Source: Anaerocolumna xylanovorans DSM 12503
GTDB taxonomy: Bacteria; Bacillota; Clostridia; Lachnospirales; Lachnospiraceae
DNA: 64,000 nt
Assembly: GCF_900143645.1 (NCBI RefSeq)
Contig: NZ_FRFD01000005.1
Location: 1 to 64,000 of the forward strand
Reading direction: 5' to 3'
Shown piece by piece: positions 34,421 to 43,931 of the stretch (position 1 is the stretch's first letter; the number at the start of each line of letters is the position of its first letter). The notes under the pieces were generated by a model, which was given only the letters and a program-made list of their open reading frames with translations, did no database searches and had not been told where the DNA came from. Position numbers and translations under genes: made by a program.

Positions 34421-34612
34421 TGTGGATAATGTGGATGGTGTGGATAAACACTCAAAAACGTATGTAAAATTATGTAAAATATACAGGAACACTGTAAAAT
34501 TCAAAGGGTCTGAATTTATTTCAGAGGCGTTAACATAGGAGAGGGAGAGTTTAAAAAATCCACAGCCTTATCACAGGGAAATTGTTGATAAGGTTGTGGA
34601 TAATGTGGATAA
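34421..34612. promoter_or_regulatory. Cluster of DnaA boxes upstream of dnaD-dnaC
   Basis: Consensus DnaA box TGTGGATAA occurs exactly at 34421-34429, 34439-34447, 34595-34603 and 34604-34612; 34430-34438 (TGTGGATGG) differs at the end. Boxes in each group follow one another without a gap (9-bp period). The AT-rich stretch 34448-34510 lies between groups. All face the same way. Likely DnaA control of the helicase-loader operon, or a DnaA-binding or titration site. Confidence 0.75.
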
Positions 34613-36016
34613 CTATAGTCCTAAAAGGGCATTTCCAATGGTTACAACGTCTCCGGCACCCATAGTTATCAACAAGTCACCGTTCGTACAATTTTCTAAT
34701 AAATAATTTTGGATTTCATCAAAGCTCTTAATATAGATGACATCCTTGCCTTTTTCCTTTAAAGCGGTTTCCAAATCCCTGGAAGAAATATCTCCGGGGT
34801 CTTTCTCCCTTGCAGCGTAAATGTCGGTTAATACAATCTTATCCGCCAGGGAAAGACTTTCTGCAAAATCATTTAAAAAGGCGCGGGTCCTGCTATAGGT
34901 ATGCGGCTGAAATACACAACAGATACGGCTGTGAGGGTAATTCTTCGCAGCCTCTAAAGTAGCCGTTACTTCGCTTGGGTGGTGTGCATAATCATCAATA
35001 ATGGTAACACCTGCAATAGTCCCCTTTTTCTCAAAGCGCCTTTTGGTACCTGTAAAGCGGGAAAGAGATTCTGCTATCACAGAAAGTGGTATCTCATAGC
35101 TTCTTGCCAGCGCAACGGCAGGTAAGGAGTTGGATATATTGTGGCTTCCTACGATATTAAGGTTGATATCGGCAAGAAATTCCCCGTCTTCATAAAGGCT
35201 GTACTGCCCAAAGCCCTGGGCATCATAGTGGATATCCTTTGCATAATAGTGATGCAGGGCATCCTCTGCAGGGGAAACTTCACTGGTGATGCTGTAAGTA
35301 ATAAAGGGGCAGGCAAGGTCTTTTGTAAAATACGTGATATTATCAATATCACCATTAAAGATTAAAAGACCGTTTTCCGGCAGGAGCTTCGTAAACTGCT
35401 TAAAAGAGTTTCTGATATCGTCAATATCTTTAAAGAAGTCCAGATGTTCCGGTTCTATATTCAAAATGACACCTGTTGTCGGACTGAATTTTAAAAAGCT
35501 ATTGGTATATTCACAGGCTTCTACTACAAAATGTCCGGAACCGCCAATTCGGATATTGCCTCCGATATTTTCAAGAATGCCGCCTACGGATATGGTAGGA
35601 TCGAGTCCGGCATCCAATAATATCAAGGATATCATAGAAGTTGTGGTGGTTTTTCCGTGGGTACCGGATACAGCGATGGCATCGGAATACCGCTTCATAA
35701 CCTGGCCCAATAATTCGGCCCTGTCGATAACGGGTATTTCAAGCTGCCTTGCTTCCATCAGCTCCGGGTTATCTTCTTTAACAGCAGTGGTGTAAACGAC
35801 CAGATTTACATCGGGGGTAATATTTGAAGGACGTTGACCATAGAATACAGTAATGCCGAGTCCTTCCAGGTGGTCGGTAGTGGTACTCATTTTCGCGTCA
35901 GAGCCGGTGACTGTAAAATGCATGGTATGTAAAAGCTCTGCCAGACCGCTCATGCTGATACCGCCAATGCCTATAAAATGTACCTTGATGGGGGTGTTAA
36001 AGTTAATGTTATACAT
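34613..36016 (-). CDS. murC: UDP-N-acetylmuramate--L-alanine ligase
   Basis: A 467-residue Mur ligase that adds L-Ala to UDP-MurNAc, the first stem-peptide step. Features are the N-terminal Rossmann HFIGIGGISMSGLAELL, the ATP loop GTHGKTTTTSM (about 115), NIEPEHLDFF, DDYAHHPSEV and FQPHTYSRT. Length is normal. Its stop codon directly touches the last DnaA box. It reads toward dnaD, so read-through into the replication genes is possible. Confidence 0.95.
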   Translation of the reverse strand: MYNINFNTPIKVHFIGIGGISMSGLAELLHTMHFTVTGSDAKMSTTTDHLEGLGITVFYGQRPSNITPDVNLVVYTTAVKEDNPELMEARQLEIPVIDRAELLGQVMKRYSDAIAVSGTHGKTTTTSMISLILLDAGLDPTISVGGILENIGGNIRIGGSGHFVVEACEYTNSFLKFSPTTGVILNIEPEHLDFFKDIDDIRNSFKQFTKLLPENGLLIFNGDIDNITYFTKDLACPFITYSITSEVSPAEDALHHYYAKDIHYDAQGFGQYSLYEDGEFLADINLNIVGSHNISNSLPAVALARSYEIPLSVIAESLSRFTGTKRRFEKKGTIAGVTIIDDYAHHPSEVTATLEAAKNYPHSRICCVFQPHTYSRTRAFLNDFAESLSLADKIVLTDIYAAREKDPGDISSRDLETALKEKGKDVIYIKSFDEIQNYLLENCTNGDLLITMGAGDVVTIGNALLGL

Positions 36017-36480
36017 AAGACACTTCCTATTCTCTGTGATTGCTTTTTCTGAAACATAAATTGCAGGGATAAACTTAGTAATAGTATTTTACCTATTTGT
36101 AATTATAATCAATTCCCCTGAAAAAACAAATCCTTTTTTCGCATACACCCATAATATGTATGGATACATAGAGAGGGAACTTGGGTAGGCAAACTTTTGC
36201 CGCAATTTTTGCCGCAAACTTTTTACCCCAAAGTTTACCGGCAGACAGTCTGATAGGTCTTATGTATAAAAATTATTTCAAACGATAGGAAGGGAGGTTA
36301 AAAGAATAATAGGAATGGACAAAATGGTAATATATAGTACCGGAAATAGAAAAAATATCCAGATGATTATATATAATGCTATAAAAAATATATATTTTAA
36401 TAAAATATTTGTAAATTTTATTCACAAACATGTAAATGAATGGTATAATAATGTCAAATTAAACAACGAGAGGTGATTGC
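36017..36480 (+). promoter_or_regulatory. glgC upstream region and promoter
   Basis: 464 bp without a convincing gene. TTCACA (36421-36426), 17 bp, TATAAT (36444-36449) is a good promoter for glgCD. Two copies of TTGCCGCAA at 36197-36205 and 36209-36217 are 12 bp apart and could bind a regulator. The 36310-36420 stretch is very AT-rich. GAGAGG at 36469 is the glgC ribosome site. Confidence 0.6.
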
Positions 36481-37755
36481 ATGATAAAGAAGGAAATGAT
36501 CGCAATGCTTCTGGCAGGGGGACAAGGCTCAAGACTTGGCGTATTGACCTCAAACATTGCGAAGCCCGCGGTAACATTCGGTGGAAAGTACAGAATTATA
36601 GATTTTCCGCTAAGTAACTGTATCAACTCAGGTGTTGATACTGTCGGGGTACTGACCCAATACCAACCCCTTCGTTTAAATACTCATATAGGGATAGGAA
36701 TTTCATGGGATCTCGATAGAAATATCGGAGGGGTTTCCATTCTGCCGCCCTATGAGAGAAGTACCTGCAGCGAATGGTATACAGGTACTGCTAATGCGAT
36801 ATACCAGAATATGGAATACATGGAGTACTATAATCCGGATTATGTTCTGATACTTGGCGGGGACCATATCTATAAGATGGATTATGAAGCAATGCTTGAT
36901 TTCCATAAGCAAAAAAATGCCGATATTACGCTGGCTACGATACCGGTCCCATGGGAAGAGGCCAGCCGCTTTGGTGTTGCGATTACGGATGAAGACAGGA
37001 GGATCAAAGAGTTTGAAGAAAAGCCAAAGGAGCCGAGAAGTAATCTGGCTTCAATGGGGATATACATATTCACCTGGTCTGTTTTAAGAGAGGCACTTAT
37101 TACCTTATCAGAACAAAAAGGCTGTGACTTTGGAAAGCATGTGATTCCGTACTGCCATAAGAGAGGGGATAGGGTATATGCCTACGAATATAATGGTTAT
37201 TGGAAAGATGTAGGAACCCTGGGGGCATACTGGGAAGCCAATATGGAGCTGATTGACCTGGTTCCCGTATTTAATCTGTATGAAGAATTTTGGAAGATAT
37301 ATACCAAAAGTGATATTATCCGGCCACAATTTATCGGAGAAGAGGCTGTTATTGATAAAGTAATTATCGGAGAAGGGGCAGAAGTTTACGGGGAGGTTCA
37401 TAATTCTGTTATCGGCTCCGGTGTTTACATCGGACAAGGTGCCGTTGTCAGGGATTCCATCATTATGAAATCCGCTGTGATAGAAGATGGAGCCAAAGTT
37501 TATAAAGGGATTGTTGCAGAAAGCGCTGTTATAGGAAAAGGAGCAGAGTTGGGTGAGGGTGAAGAAATCCCCAATGAGAAAGAACCTTCGATTTACTCCT
37601 TCGGTCTGGTCACAATCGCAGAAGGAACAGTAATACCGCCAGGCGTCAGAATCGGTAAGAACACTGCTATTCGGGGAGTCACCCTTCCATCTGATTATCC
37701 AGATGGGTACCTTTTAAGCGGAGAGACACTGATAAAGGCAGGTGAGAGACTATGA
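36481..37755 (+). CDS. glgC: Glucose-1-phosphate adenylyltransferase
   Basis: A 424-residue ADP-glucose pyrophosphorylase that makes ADP-glucose from ATP and glucose 1-phosphate for glycogen. Motifs: [21 protein letters not shown] (nucleotide loop and catalytic region), [28 protein letters not shown], and a C-terminal left-handed beta helix ([20 protein letters not shown]). Length is typical. It overlaps glgD by 4 bp. The two subunits form the active enzyme in Firmicutes. Confidence 0.95.
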   Translation: MIKKEMIAMLLAGGQGSRLGVLTSNIAKPAVTFGGKYRIIDFPLSNCINSGVDTVGVLTQYQPLRLNTHIGIGISWDLDRNIGGVSILPPYERSTCSEWYTGTANAIYQNMEYMEYYNPDYVLILGGDHIYKMDYEAMLDFHKQKNADITLATIPVPWEEASRFGVAITDEDRRIKEFEEKPKEPRSNLASMGIYIFTWSVLREALITLSEQKGCDFGKHVIPYCHKRGDRVYAYEYNGYWKDVGTLGAYWEANMELIDLVPVFNLYEEFWKIYTKSDIIRPQFIGEEAVIDKVIIGEGAEVYGEVHNSVIGSGVYIGQGAVVRDSIIMKSAVIEDGAKVYKGIVAESAVIGKGAELGEGEEIPNEKEPSIYSFGLVTIAEGTVIPPGVRIGKNTAIRGVTLPSDYPDGYLLSGETLIKAGERL

Positions 37756-38873
37756 GAGCATTAGGGATTGTTTTGGCAGGCGGAAATAACAATAAAATGA
37801 AGGAGCTGTCCCATAAAAGGGCAATTGCGGCTATGCCCATAGCAGGCAGTTACCGCAGCATCGATTTTGCACTAAGCAACATGAGCAATTCCCATGTACA
37901 GAAGGTAGCTGTCTTTACCCAATATAATGCAAAATCCTTAAATGAGCATCTGAATTCTTCAAAATGGTGGGATTTTGGCAGAAAACAAGGCGGGCTTTTT
38001 GTATTTACACCAACCATTACCATCGATAACAGCTTTTGGTACAGAGGTACAGCAGACACTATGTACCAGAATATAAATTATTTAAAGAGCAGCCATGAGC
38101 CTTACGTTATTATCGCTTCCGGCGACGGTGTCTATAAGCTGGATTATAATAAGGTGTTAGAGTATCACATTGACAGGAAAGCAGATATTACCGTCGTATG
38201 CAAAGAGCTTGATAAGGATGAGGACACCAGCCGGTTTGGTGTTGTAAAAACAGATGCAGATAACAGGATTATTGATTTTGAGGAGAAGCCTTTAAAGAGT
38301 GCAGATAAGAAGGTATCTATCGGGGTTTATGTTATCAGGCGGAGGCTCTTAATAGAGCTTCTTGAAAGGTCAGCAGAAGAAGACAGATATGATTTTGTAA
38401 GGGATATTATTATCCGCTACAAAAATGTAAAGAAAATCTATACCTATCCTATTGATACTTACTGGAGCAATATTGCCACAGTAGAAGCTTATTACAAAAC
38501 GAACATGGACTTCTTAAACAAAGAAGTCAGGGATTACTTTTTCAGGCAATACCCGGATGTTTACTCTAAAATCGATGATTTACCTCCGGCAAAATACAAT
38601 CAGGGTTCACTTGTCAGAAACAGTATTATTTCAAGCGGCTGTATTGTTAATGGCAGAATTGAGAACTCTGTGATATTTAAAAAAGTTTACATCGGGAATA
38701 ACTGTACCATAAAGAACTCGATTATTCTTAACAATGTTCATATCGGGGACAATACCTACATAGAAAATTGTATTGTTGAGAGCCGTGATACTATTCGGGC
38801 CAATTCCACGTATGTTGGCGATCCTGATAATGTAAAAATCGTTATTGAAAGAAACGAAAGATATCTCATGTAA
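37752..38873 (+). CDS. glgD: Glucose-1-phosphate adenylyltransferase, GlgD subunit
   Basis: A 373-residue GlgC relative. The nucleotide loop is degenerate ([20 protein letters not shown] in place of GGxGxRL...KPA), the usual sign of the regulatory, non-catalytic GlgD subunit. The fold is otherwise intact ([25 protein letters not shown], and a beta helix with [20 protein letters not shown]). No branching or synthase gene follows here; the operon ends before spoVG. Confidence 0.92.
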   Translation: MRALGIVLAGGNNNKMKELSHKRAIAAMPIAGSYRSIDFALSNMSNSHVQKVAVFTQYNAKSLNEHLNSSKWWDFGRKQGGLFVFTPTITIDNSFWYRGTADTMYQNINYLKSSHEPYVIIASGDGVYKLDYNKVLEYHIDRKADITVVCKELDKDEDTSRFGVVKTDADNRIIDFEEKPLKSADKKVSIGVYVIRRRLLIELLERSAEEDRYDFVRDIIIRYKNVKKIYTYPIDTYWSNIATVEAYYKTNMDFLNKEVRDYFFRQYPDVYSKIDDLPPAKYNQGSLVRNSIISSGCIVNGRIENSVIFKKVYIGNNCTIKNSIILNNVHIGDNTYIENCIVESRDTIRANSTYVGDPDNVKIVIERNERYLM

Positions 38874-38936
38874 AAGCAAAAGGAAATATCCTTTTCGCAT
38901 AAAAAACAGACAAGAATTTAAAGGGGGCTATACAAA

Positions 38937-39218
38937 ATGCAAATTACAGACGTTCGTGTACGTAAGGTAAGTAAGGAAGGGAAAATGAAAGCAGTGGTAT
39001 CCATTACTATGGATAACGAATTTGTCGTACACGATATTAAGGTTATTGAAGGGGAAAAAGGCTTATTTATTGCAATGCCCAGCCGAAAAGCAGGAGACGG
39101 GGAATATCGGGATATTGCACATCCTATTAATTCAGAGACAAGGGATAAAATTCAGAAAGTAATACTTGAAAGCTACGAAGTAGCCGTTGAAGAGTATGAT
39201 GAGAAAATAGAAGCCTAA
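38937..39218 (+). CDS. spoVG: Septation/sporulation regulator SpoVG
   Basis: A 93-residue SpoVG with the family core [40 protein letters not shown] and a C-terminal helix. SpoVG binds nucleic acid and affects division, capsule and sporulation in Firmicutes. AAAGGGGG precedes the ATG. A terminator follows after 34 bp. A small AAAAGGA/TCCTTTT hairpin (38878-38895) separates it from glgD. Confidence 0.95.
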   Translation: MQITDVRVRKVSKEGKMKAVVSITMDNEFVVHDIKVIEGEKGLFIAMPSRKAGDGEYRDIAHPINSETRDKIQKVILESYEVAVEEYDEKIEA

Positions 39219-39252
39219 AAGACGAAATGAATTCATCTTCACTCTATAGAAG

Positions 39253-39297
39253 GGGGTGCTGCAGGAGGTTCTTACATTTCTTGCAGCATCCCCTTTT
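39253..39297 (+). terminator. Terminator after spoVG
   Basis: GGGGTGCTGCA / TGCAGCATCCCC stem (one extra wobble) with an 18-nt loop, then TTTT. Confidence 0.88.
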
Positions 39298-39419
39298 AAA
39301 AACGTTTGCAAACGGAAAGTTATTGCATAGGATTAGCAGTATGCTGTATAATAGAATTGTGTTTACTATATATGGAAAGATATTGCTGGGTTTTAAAAAG
39401 CAGAAAACCATGCGGCTTA

Positions 39420-39500
39420 GCGTGAAATAGAAAACATTTCACGCCCTGATTTGAGGCAGTAAATCATCTGCAAGCAGACGATTTATGCCATGGGAGCTAT
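39420..39500 (+). repeat. Dispersed hairpin repeat, copy 1
   Basis: Stem GCGTGAAAT / ATTTCACGC (39420-39444), CCTGATTT spacer, then AAATCATCTGC / GCAGACGATTT (one mismatch) and a GCCATGGGAGC end. It matches 56982-57054 closely (about 33 of 35 identical in the core). Confidence 0.75.
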
Positions 39501-39527
39501 TATAGACAGCAAGAAAGGAGCCATTCT

Positions 39528-40394
39528 ATGCGAAAAATAACCAAGACATTATTTTGGGTCGGCGTTATTGCATTTGTGTTATTTGGGGTTAATTTTCGGT
39601 ATCACATCAGCCGCAATGTAAGTATGAATGTTTTAAGCGAAAAACAGGATAATGAAGATTTTGTCCTGCAGGTCAGGGAAGCTATGCTAAATGGGGATGA
39701 AAAGAAGGTTCTTTCCTATAAAGGCAATGTAGAAAGTATGGAATGGTTTACAGAGGATGTAATTGATCAGGTATATGCCATAGACGACGAAAGTACCTCG
39801 GACGATTACGATTATCTAAGATATAAGGTAAATAGTATATATGCCCATATAGTGGGGATTGGAAGTAAGCTGACAGTAACCTATGAATTTAAATATAACG
39901 AAGATTATGAAGAAACTAAGCTGGTAGATGAGACAGTCAGCCACCTTTTAAAAAAGTGGAAAATAAATGAATTAAGCGATTTTGAAAAAATTAAGAAAAT
40001 ACATGACTTTATCATAAATAATGCATCCTATGACACTTCAGCAAAAAACTATTCCTCCTATGCTAATCTTATCGGAAAAAGCTCGACCTGTCAGGGGTAT
40101 ATGAGTATTGCCTACAAAATGTTTACGGAAGCAGGTATTCCCTGCCGGATTATAACCGGTACCGGAAACGATGACAGCCATGGCTGGAATATCGTTAAGC
40201 TTAATGGCGAATGGTATAACGTAGACTGCACCTGGGATGATCCGTTGACCAGGAGTAAAAAGAATCTTCTGCTCTATGAGTATTTCCTAAAGGCTGATAA
40301 GGATTTTGAAGGACATATAAGAGACGCAGAATTCAATACAACCAATTTTTACAGTGAGTATGTAATGGCGAAAGAATCCTACAAGTGGAAATAA
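39528..40394 (+). CDS. Membrane-anchored transglutaminase-like protein
   Basis: A 288-residue protein with an N-terminal membrane anchor (residues about 6-25) and an extracytoplasmic transglutaminase/protease-like fold. The catalytic triad is visible: Cys188 in SSTCQGY, His218 in DSHGWNIV and Asp233 in NVDCTWDDP. Clostridial relatives are often secreted proteases or crosslinkers of surface proteins; the substrate is unknown. AAGGAG 8-12 nt upstream. It is preceded by the dispersed hairpin repeat, which lies 28 bp from the start. Confidence 0.8.
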   Translation: MRKITKTLFWVGVIAFVLFGVNFRYHISRNVSMNVLSEKQDNEDFVLQVREAMLNGDEKKVLSYKGNVESMEWFTEDVIDQVYAIDDESTSDDYDYLRYKVNSIYAHIVGIGSKLTVTYEFKYNEDYEETKLVDETVSHLLKKWKINELSDFEKIKKIHDFIINNASYDTSAKNYSSYANLIGKSSTCQGYMSIAYKMFTEAGIPCRIITGTGNDDSHGWNIVKLNGEWYNVDCTWDDPLTRSKKNLLLYEYFLKADKDFEGHIRDAEFNTTNFYSEYVMAKESYKWK

Positions 40395-40499
40395 AAATTA
40401 GGTAACTTCTTACAAATTTGTTAAGATTATAAAGTTCCTGCCCCCAGTACCGATATAACTCATAGAATCAAAATTAATGTTTAAAAATGGGTATTCAGG

Positions 40500-40534
40500 G
40501 ATATCAAGTCAAAGTTTGATATTCGCGAAAGGAG
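40500..40534 (+). promoter_or_regulatory. Hairpin leader ending in the ribosome site
   Basis: GATATCAA / TTGATATT stem, then CGCGAAAGGAG. The GATATTC...GAAAG end matches the second hairpin of the fibre-gene leader (18301-18336). Confidence 0.45.
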
Positions 40535-40539
40535 TTTAT

Positions 40540-41469
40540 ATGAAGGTGGGAACAACACAAATCTTAAGTAACAACAAAATAAACAACAGCAACGTAAACG
40601 GCAGGGAATTAAATGAAACTGCCCAAAACAATAAACACAGAAACAAGCATGAAAAAACGGCAGGCAGCATATATGCAGGTGACCTGAATGTAAATCAGGA
40701 CCTCGTTGCGAATAAAAAAGCGATGGGACAAAAGCAGGCCATAAAAAAGATATTGGACGCTTTTTCAAGAGAGCTTAATGTGGACGCTGGCGTTCAGGAG
40801 ATAAAAAACCAGCGGAAAGAACTTAATACGAATGTTGACGAATACAAGGATAAAATAAAATCAGTTCAGGAAATGAAAGGGGATATACAAAAATCCTATG
40901 GAGTATCCGGGGATTCCGAGGAACAAAAGAACTTGGATGTCCTTATTAAAGCGAATAACAATCCTGATACACTATCAGAAGACGAGAAGAGCAGACTGGT
41001 AAATATGGGTCCTCTTACGGACTATCAGAAGGAAATACTGAAAGTAAGCAGTATGGAGACCTACTGGTCTAAGAAGATGGAGACTGCTACAAGTGAGATA
41101 GCTGATATCGGTAAAGTGATAAATGAAATTAGTATCGAACGCCTGAAAACACATTCAATTGTGGATGCAGGGAAAGATGCGCAAGAGATAGCAAAAGGTA
41201 CCGCTAAGGAAGTTGCCGGTATGCTTCTGGATGAAGCAGTAGATAAGACGGATGAGAAGTTGGAAGATAATACAAAGACGGACGAAAGCAAAAAAGAAGA
41301 TGCCGTACAGGCTGAAAAGAAGCCGGAAGAAGCCGGAGATGAGACGGACTCTATGGAAGACATTGCCCAAAAGCAGGAAAAGGTGCTGCGTGAAATTAAG
41401 AAGCAGGCGCAAAAAAGCAATTTGTCAATGGAGGATATCAAGGGAATCCTTGTGGATGCACAGTCTTAA
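40540..41469 (+). CDS. Coiled-coil protein of unknown function
   Basis: A 309-residue, highly charged protein. ATG 40540 is chosen because AAAGGAG (40528-40534) sits 5 nt upstream; the longer frame from 40477 runs through the hairpin. The N-terminus is Asn/Lys-rich and disordered, residues about 85-235 are helical, and residues about 240-285 are an acidic Lys/Glu-rich segment followed by a final helix. There is no signal peptide or membrane helix. Not recognised; the layout suggests a cytoplasmic scaffold or a substrate of non-Sec export. Confidence 0.6.
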   Translation: MKVGTTQILSNNKINNSNVNGRELNETAQNNKHRNKHEKTAGSIYAGDLNVNQDLVANKKAMGQKQAIKKILDAFSRELNVDAGVQEIKNQRKELNTNVDEYKDKIKSVQEMKGDIQKSYGVSGDSEEQKNLDVLIKANNNPDTLSEDEKSRLVNMGPLTDYQKEILKVSSMETYWSKKMETATSEIADIGKVINEISIERLKTHSIVDAGKDAQEIAKGTAKEVAGMLLDEAVDKTDEKLEDNTKTDESKKEDAVQAEKKPEEAGDETDSMEDIAQKQEKVLREIKKQAQKSNLSMEDIKGILVDAQS

Positions 41470-41570
41470 GACGGGAGGATAGCCTATAGCCGTACCTAAT
41501 TTCAACTGATAATAAGATGAAATTAATAAAATTTAGCCGTTCTGGTGGGAAAGAGGTAAACTCTACCTTA

Positions 41571-41626
41571 TAAGTTAGACATATCTTTCATTATTATGTC
41601 GGGCTTGCAGGGTAGAGCTTGTTTTT
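41571..41626 (+). terminator. Terminator after the coiled-coil gene
   Basis: Outer stem CTCTACC / GGTAGAG enclosing an inner GACATA / TATGTC stem, then CTTGTTTTTT. The rest of 41470-41782 is AT-rich with no further gene. Confidence 0.65.
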
Positions 41627-41782
41627 TATGCCAGAAATTATTTATTCTAGTGATTAATAATCTGGTTTTGGGTCTTATTGTTTAATCAAATCATTAAGAA
41701 GGGATATATTTACAATAAATACAATTTGTGTTAATATTTGTAGGCAACTGTTAATTTGCTTTGGGAATGAGAGGTTGAGAGT

Positions 41783-42436
41783 ATGAAAAACAAAGTAGTA
41801 GCGCTAATGATGGCAGGGATTATGTTATTTACGTTAAATGGTATAACAGCTTTCGCTAAAGAAAATGAGAGCCAAACTAGAAGTTGGGTTGCACCTGTAA
41901 CAGAAACGACACAAAATGGGATACCAGAAAGCCAAATAATCACACCATATGATGTAATTATAGGTCCATATTTTTCTTCTTATAACTATAATGTTACATC
42001 AAAAGTTGATAAATTTAAAACTATTGCTACTTTTTCGCATAATAATAAGTATGGAAGTGGACCAGCAGTGATGAACGGAGTTGTAACAAATTCGACTTCT
42101 CAAGGATCGGAATGGAGTGGTAACGTATCATTTACCGGAGAAATAAAAGCTGGTATATTAGCTGATATTAAAACGCAGGTTGGTGTTGGATACAAGGATT
42201 CCCGCAGCACAAATGAAGCTGTCGGATATTCGTTATCTTATACAGTGCCAAAAGGAAAGGTAGGGCATATAGATCTTTATTATAGAGGGACTAAAGTTGG
42301 AGGGACTGTAACAACGTGGACTGCCTATACTGCAAATATGAATAATAAGCTGTATACAACAAGTTATGTTTATGCTACAGTTTATCCGTCTAGTAATATA
42401 GATATATATTCGGAGACATATGACACAACAAATTGA
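41783..42436 (+). CDS. Secreted beta-rich protein, possibly aerolysin-like
   Basis: A 217-residue protein with a signal peptide (MKNKVVALMMAGIMLFTLNG..., cleavage near AFA, residue 25). The mature part is Ser/Thr/Tyr-rich with alternating polar and hydrophobic residues. A central run (SGNVSFTGEIKAGILADIKT) is followed by YSLSYTVPKGKVGHIDLYYR. That order recalls the membrane-inserting hairpin and VPxGKxG strand of ETX/MTX2-type pore-forming proteins. This is a fold-pattern suggestion only. It overlaps the next gene by 17 bp and is AT-richer than its neighbours, suggesting acquisition. Confidence 0.6.
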   Translation: MKNKVVALMMAGIMLFTLNGITAFAKENESQTRSWVAPVTETTQNGIPESQIITPYDVIIGPYFSSYNYNVTSKVDKFKTIATFSHNNKYGSGPAVMNGVVTNSTSQGSEWSGNVSFTGEIKAGILADIKTQVGVGYKDSRSTNEAVGYSLSYTVPKGKVGHIDLYYRGTKVGGTVTTWTAYTANMNNKLYTTSYVYATVYPSSNIDIYSETYDTTN

Positions 42437-43028
42437 TAAGAAAAAACATGTTTTATATTTTTTAGTACTTATAATTAGCATGATGATGGCTGGATGTAAT
42501 AGCAATCAAAAAGGCGGAGAGAAAGACTATTATACATCCTTTGAAAAGAGTTTCTTGTATATAAAAGAAAATCTGACATCTGAAAATTTTGCGCAGATCA
42601 CATCAGAAACTGACGAGTATTATAGCGCGTCATTACCCGATAATGATTATTTTATTGAAAAAGATGACCTTTATGAGAATGATCCGTTGAAGCCGAAAAA
42701 CAGACAATTATTATATATAAACAAAGAAAAGGATATATTGATAGCAGTGAATTATCTATTTTCGGGAGATACCTTAGGCAAGCATTTTTTAACAGTTGAT
42801 TCCTGGCCCATTTCATATATGGAAAAACAATTTGAAGGGCAGGAATATCGCATACCTTATTTCGATCAATTCGTAATGACAGATAATCATAGCATTATCC
42901 TGCTAAAAGCCGTATTTATCGGAAGCCATGTTATAGCTACGAAAGAGGAAGAGCGGTTTGTCAATCAAGCGAAGCAATTTGTCGAAGACTATACAAATTG
43001 CTTAAAAAGCGAAGAAAAGCTGCGGTAA
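42420..43028 (+). CDS. Lipoprotein overlapping the secreted protein gene
   Basis: A 202-residue protein with a type II signal peptide and lipobox MMAGC (Cys about residue 25), so it should be a membrane-anchored lipoprotein outside the cell. The rest is acidic and hydrophilic with no recognised domain. ATG 42420 lies inside the preceding gene, with GGAG 4 nt upstream, so the two are translationally coupled. A lipoprotein coupled to an exported beta-rich protein could be a partner or an immunity protein (inference). A terminator follows. Confidence 0.65.
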   Translation: MTQQIDKKKHVLYFLVLIISMMMAGCNSNQKGGEKDYYTSFEKSFLYIKENLTSENFAQITSETDEYYSASLPDNDYFIEKDDLYENDPLKPKNRQLLYINKEKDILIAVNYLFSGDTLGKHFLTVDSWPISYMEKQFEGQEYRIPYFDQFVMTDNHSIILLKAVFIGSHVIATKEEERFVNQAKQFVEDYTNCLKSEEKLR

Positions 43029-43090
43029 AAAGATGATAAACAGATATTGCTACCATGAATTTCAAATCATGTGTAAATCATGACGAACTT

Positions 43091-43122
43091 GAAGCCAGCA
43101 TTTAATGGTGCTGGCTTCTTTT
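43091..43122 (+). terminator. Terminator after the lipoprotein gene
   Basis: Perfect 10-bp stem GAAGCCAGCA / TGCTGGCTTC, 8-nt loop, then TTTTGATTTT. The remaining 230 bp up to pth hold no gene I can support; a minus-strand open frame there lacks family features. Confidence 0.85.
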
Positions 43123-43355
43123 GATTTTACTGCTATGTACGGTGCTAAAATGGGAAAGAATTCAACAACTTTAAGAAGTTCGATTCTTCCCTTGCCATTG
43201 CTTCCTCCTTCGTATATAATAAATTTATATACACAATAATAGTAATTAACGGCTGCAAGTCCATCTGTGTGGTAGGCAGCTTCCTTTATATCAGGGCGGA
43301 TCGAAAGATGCGTTCTATTGTTGCGTGCGAAAAAATATGAATATAAGAGGTCAAC

Positions 43356-43919
43356 ATGTACATTATCGTAGGACTTGGAAATCCAACCAGAGAATATCAG
43401 GCCACCAGGCATAACATCGGATTTGATGCTATTACAAAAATTTCCGATGATTACAGGATTTCTCTGGACTTTAAAAAACATAAGGCAATATGCGGAAAAG
43501 GAATGATAGCAGGGGAAAAGGTGATTTTAGCACAGCCCCAGACCTACATGAACCTTAGCGGGGAAAGTGTAAGGGAGTTAAAGGATTTTTATAAAGTGGA
43601 ACCGGAGGATATTATTGTCATATATGATGATATCAGCTTAGAGCCCGGAAAACTCCGCATCCGTACCAAGGGAAGTGCCGGAGGGCATAACGGGATAAAG
43701 AGTATCATTGCTCATCTGGGGACAGAAGATTTCCCAAGGGTAAGGGTAGGTGTGGGAGATAAACCGGCAGGCTGGGATTTGGCCGATTATGTACTCTCAA
43801 GGTTTTCAAAGGAGGAGCAGCCTGTCGTCAGAGAAGCTCTGGGGAAGGCTTCGGAGGCAGTGAAGACCATTCTGACAGAGGGAATGGAGCAGGCTATGAA
43901 TCTATATAACAGAAAATAA
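43356..43919 (+). CDS. pth: Peptidyl-tRNA hydrolase
   Basis: A 187-residue Pth that releases tRNA from prematurely terminated peptidyl-tRNA. Signatures are IIVGLGNPTREYQATRHNIGF (with the catalytic His), QPQTYMNLSGESV and DDISLEPGKLRIRTKGSAGG with HNGIKSI. Full length, 12 bp before mfd, the conserved pth-mfd order of Firmicutes. Confidence 0.96.
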   Translation: MYIIVGLGNPTREYQATRHNIGFDAITKISDDYRISLDFKKHKAICGKGMIAGEKVILAQPQTYMNLSGESVRELKDFYKVEPEDIIVIYDDISLEPGKLRIRTKGSAGGHNGIKSIIAHLGTEDFPRVRVGVGDKPAGWDLADYVLSRFSKEEQPVVREALGKASEAVKTILTEGMEQAMNLYNRK

Positions 43920-43931
43920 GGAGGCACCTTC

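Noticed and set aside
34421..34612. The DnaA-box cluster as the chromosomal origin
   Set aside because: dnaA, dnaN and other origin-flanking genes are absent; position before dnaD makes gene control or titration more likely.
36314..36476. 53-codon open frame upstream of glgC with a GGGAGG far upstream
   Set aside because: It is built from very AT-rich sequence, contains the glgC promoter, and its ribosome site is about 14 nt from the ATG. The protein has no recognisable pattern.
38878..38917. Sigma-H-like promoter (AGGAAAT ... GAAT) upstream of spoVG
   Set aside because: The spacing between the two elements is about 26 bp, too long for a sigma-H promoter (about 14).
43062..43481. 139-residue minus-strand frame between the lipoprotein gene and pth
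   Set aside because: It overlaps the pth start and a terminator hairpin, and shows no family pattern or ribosome site.
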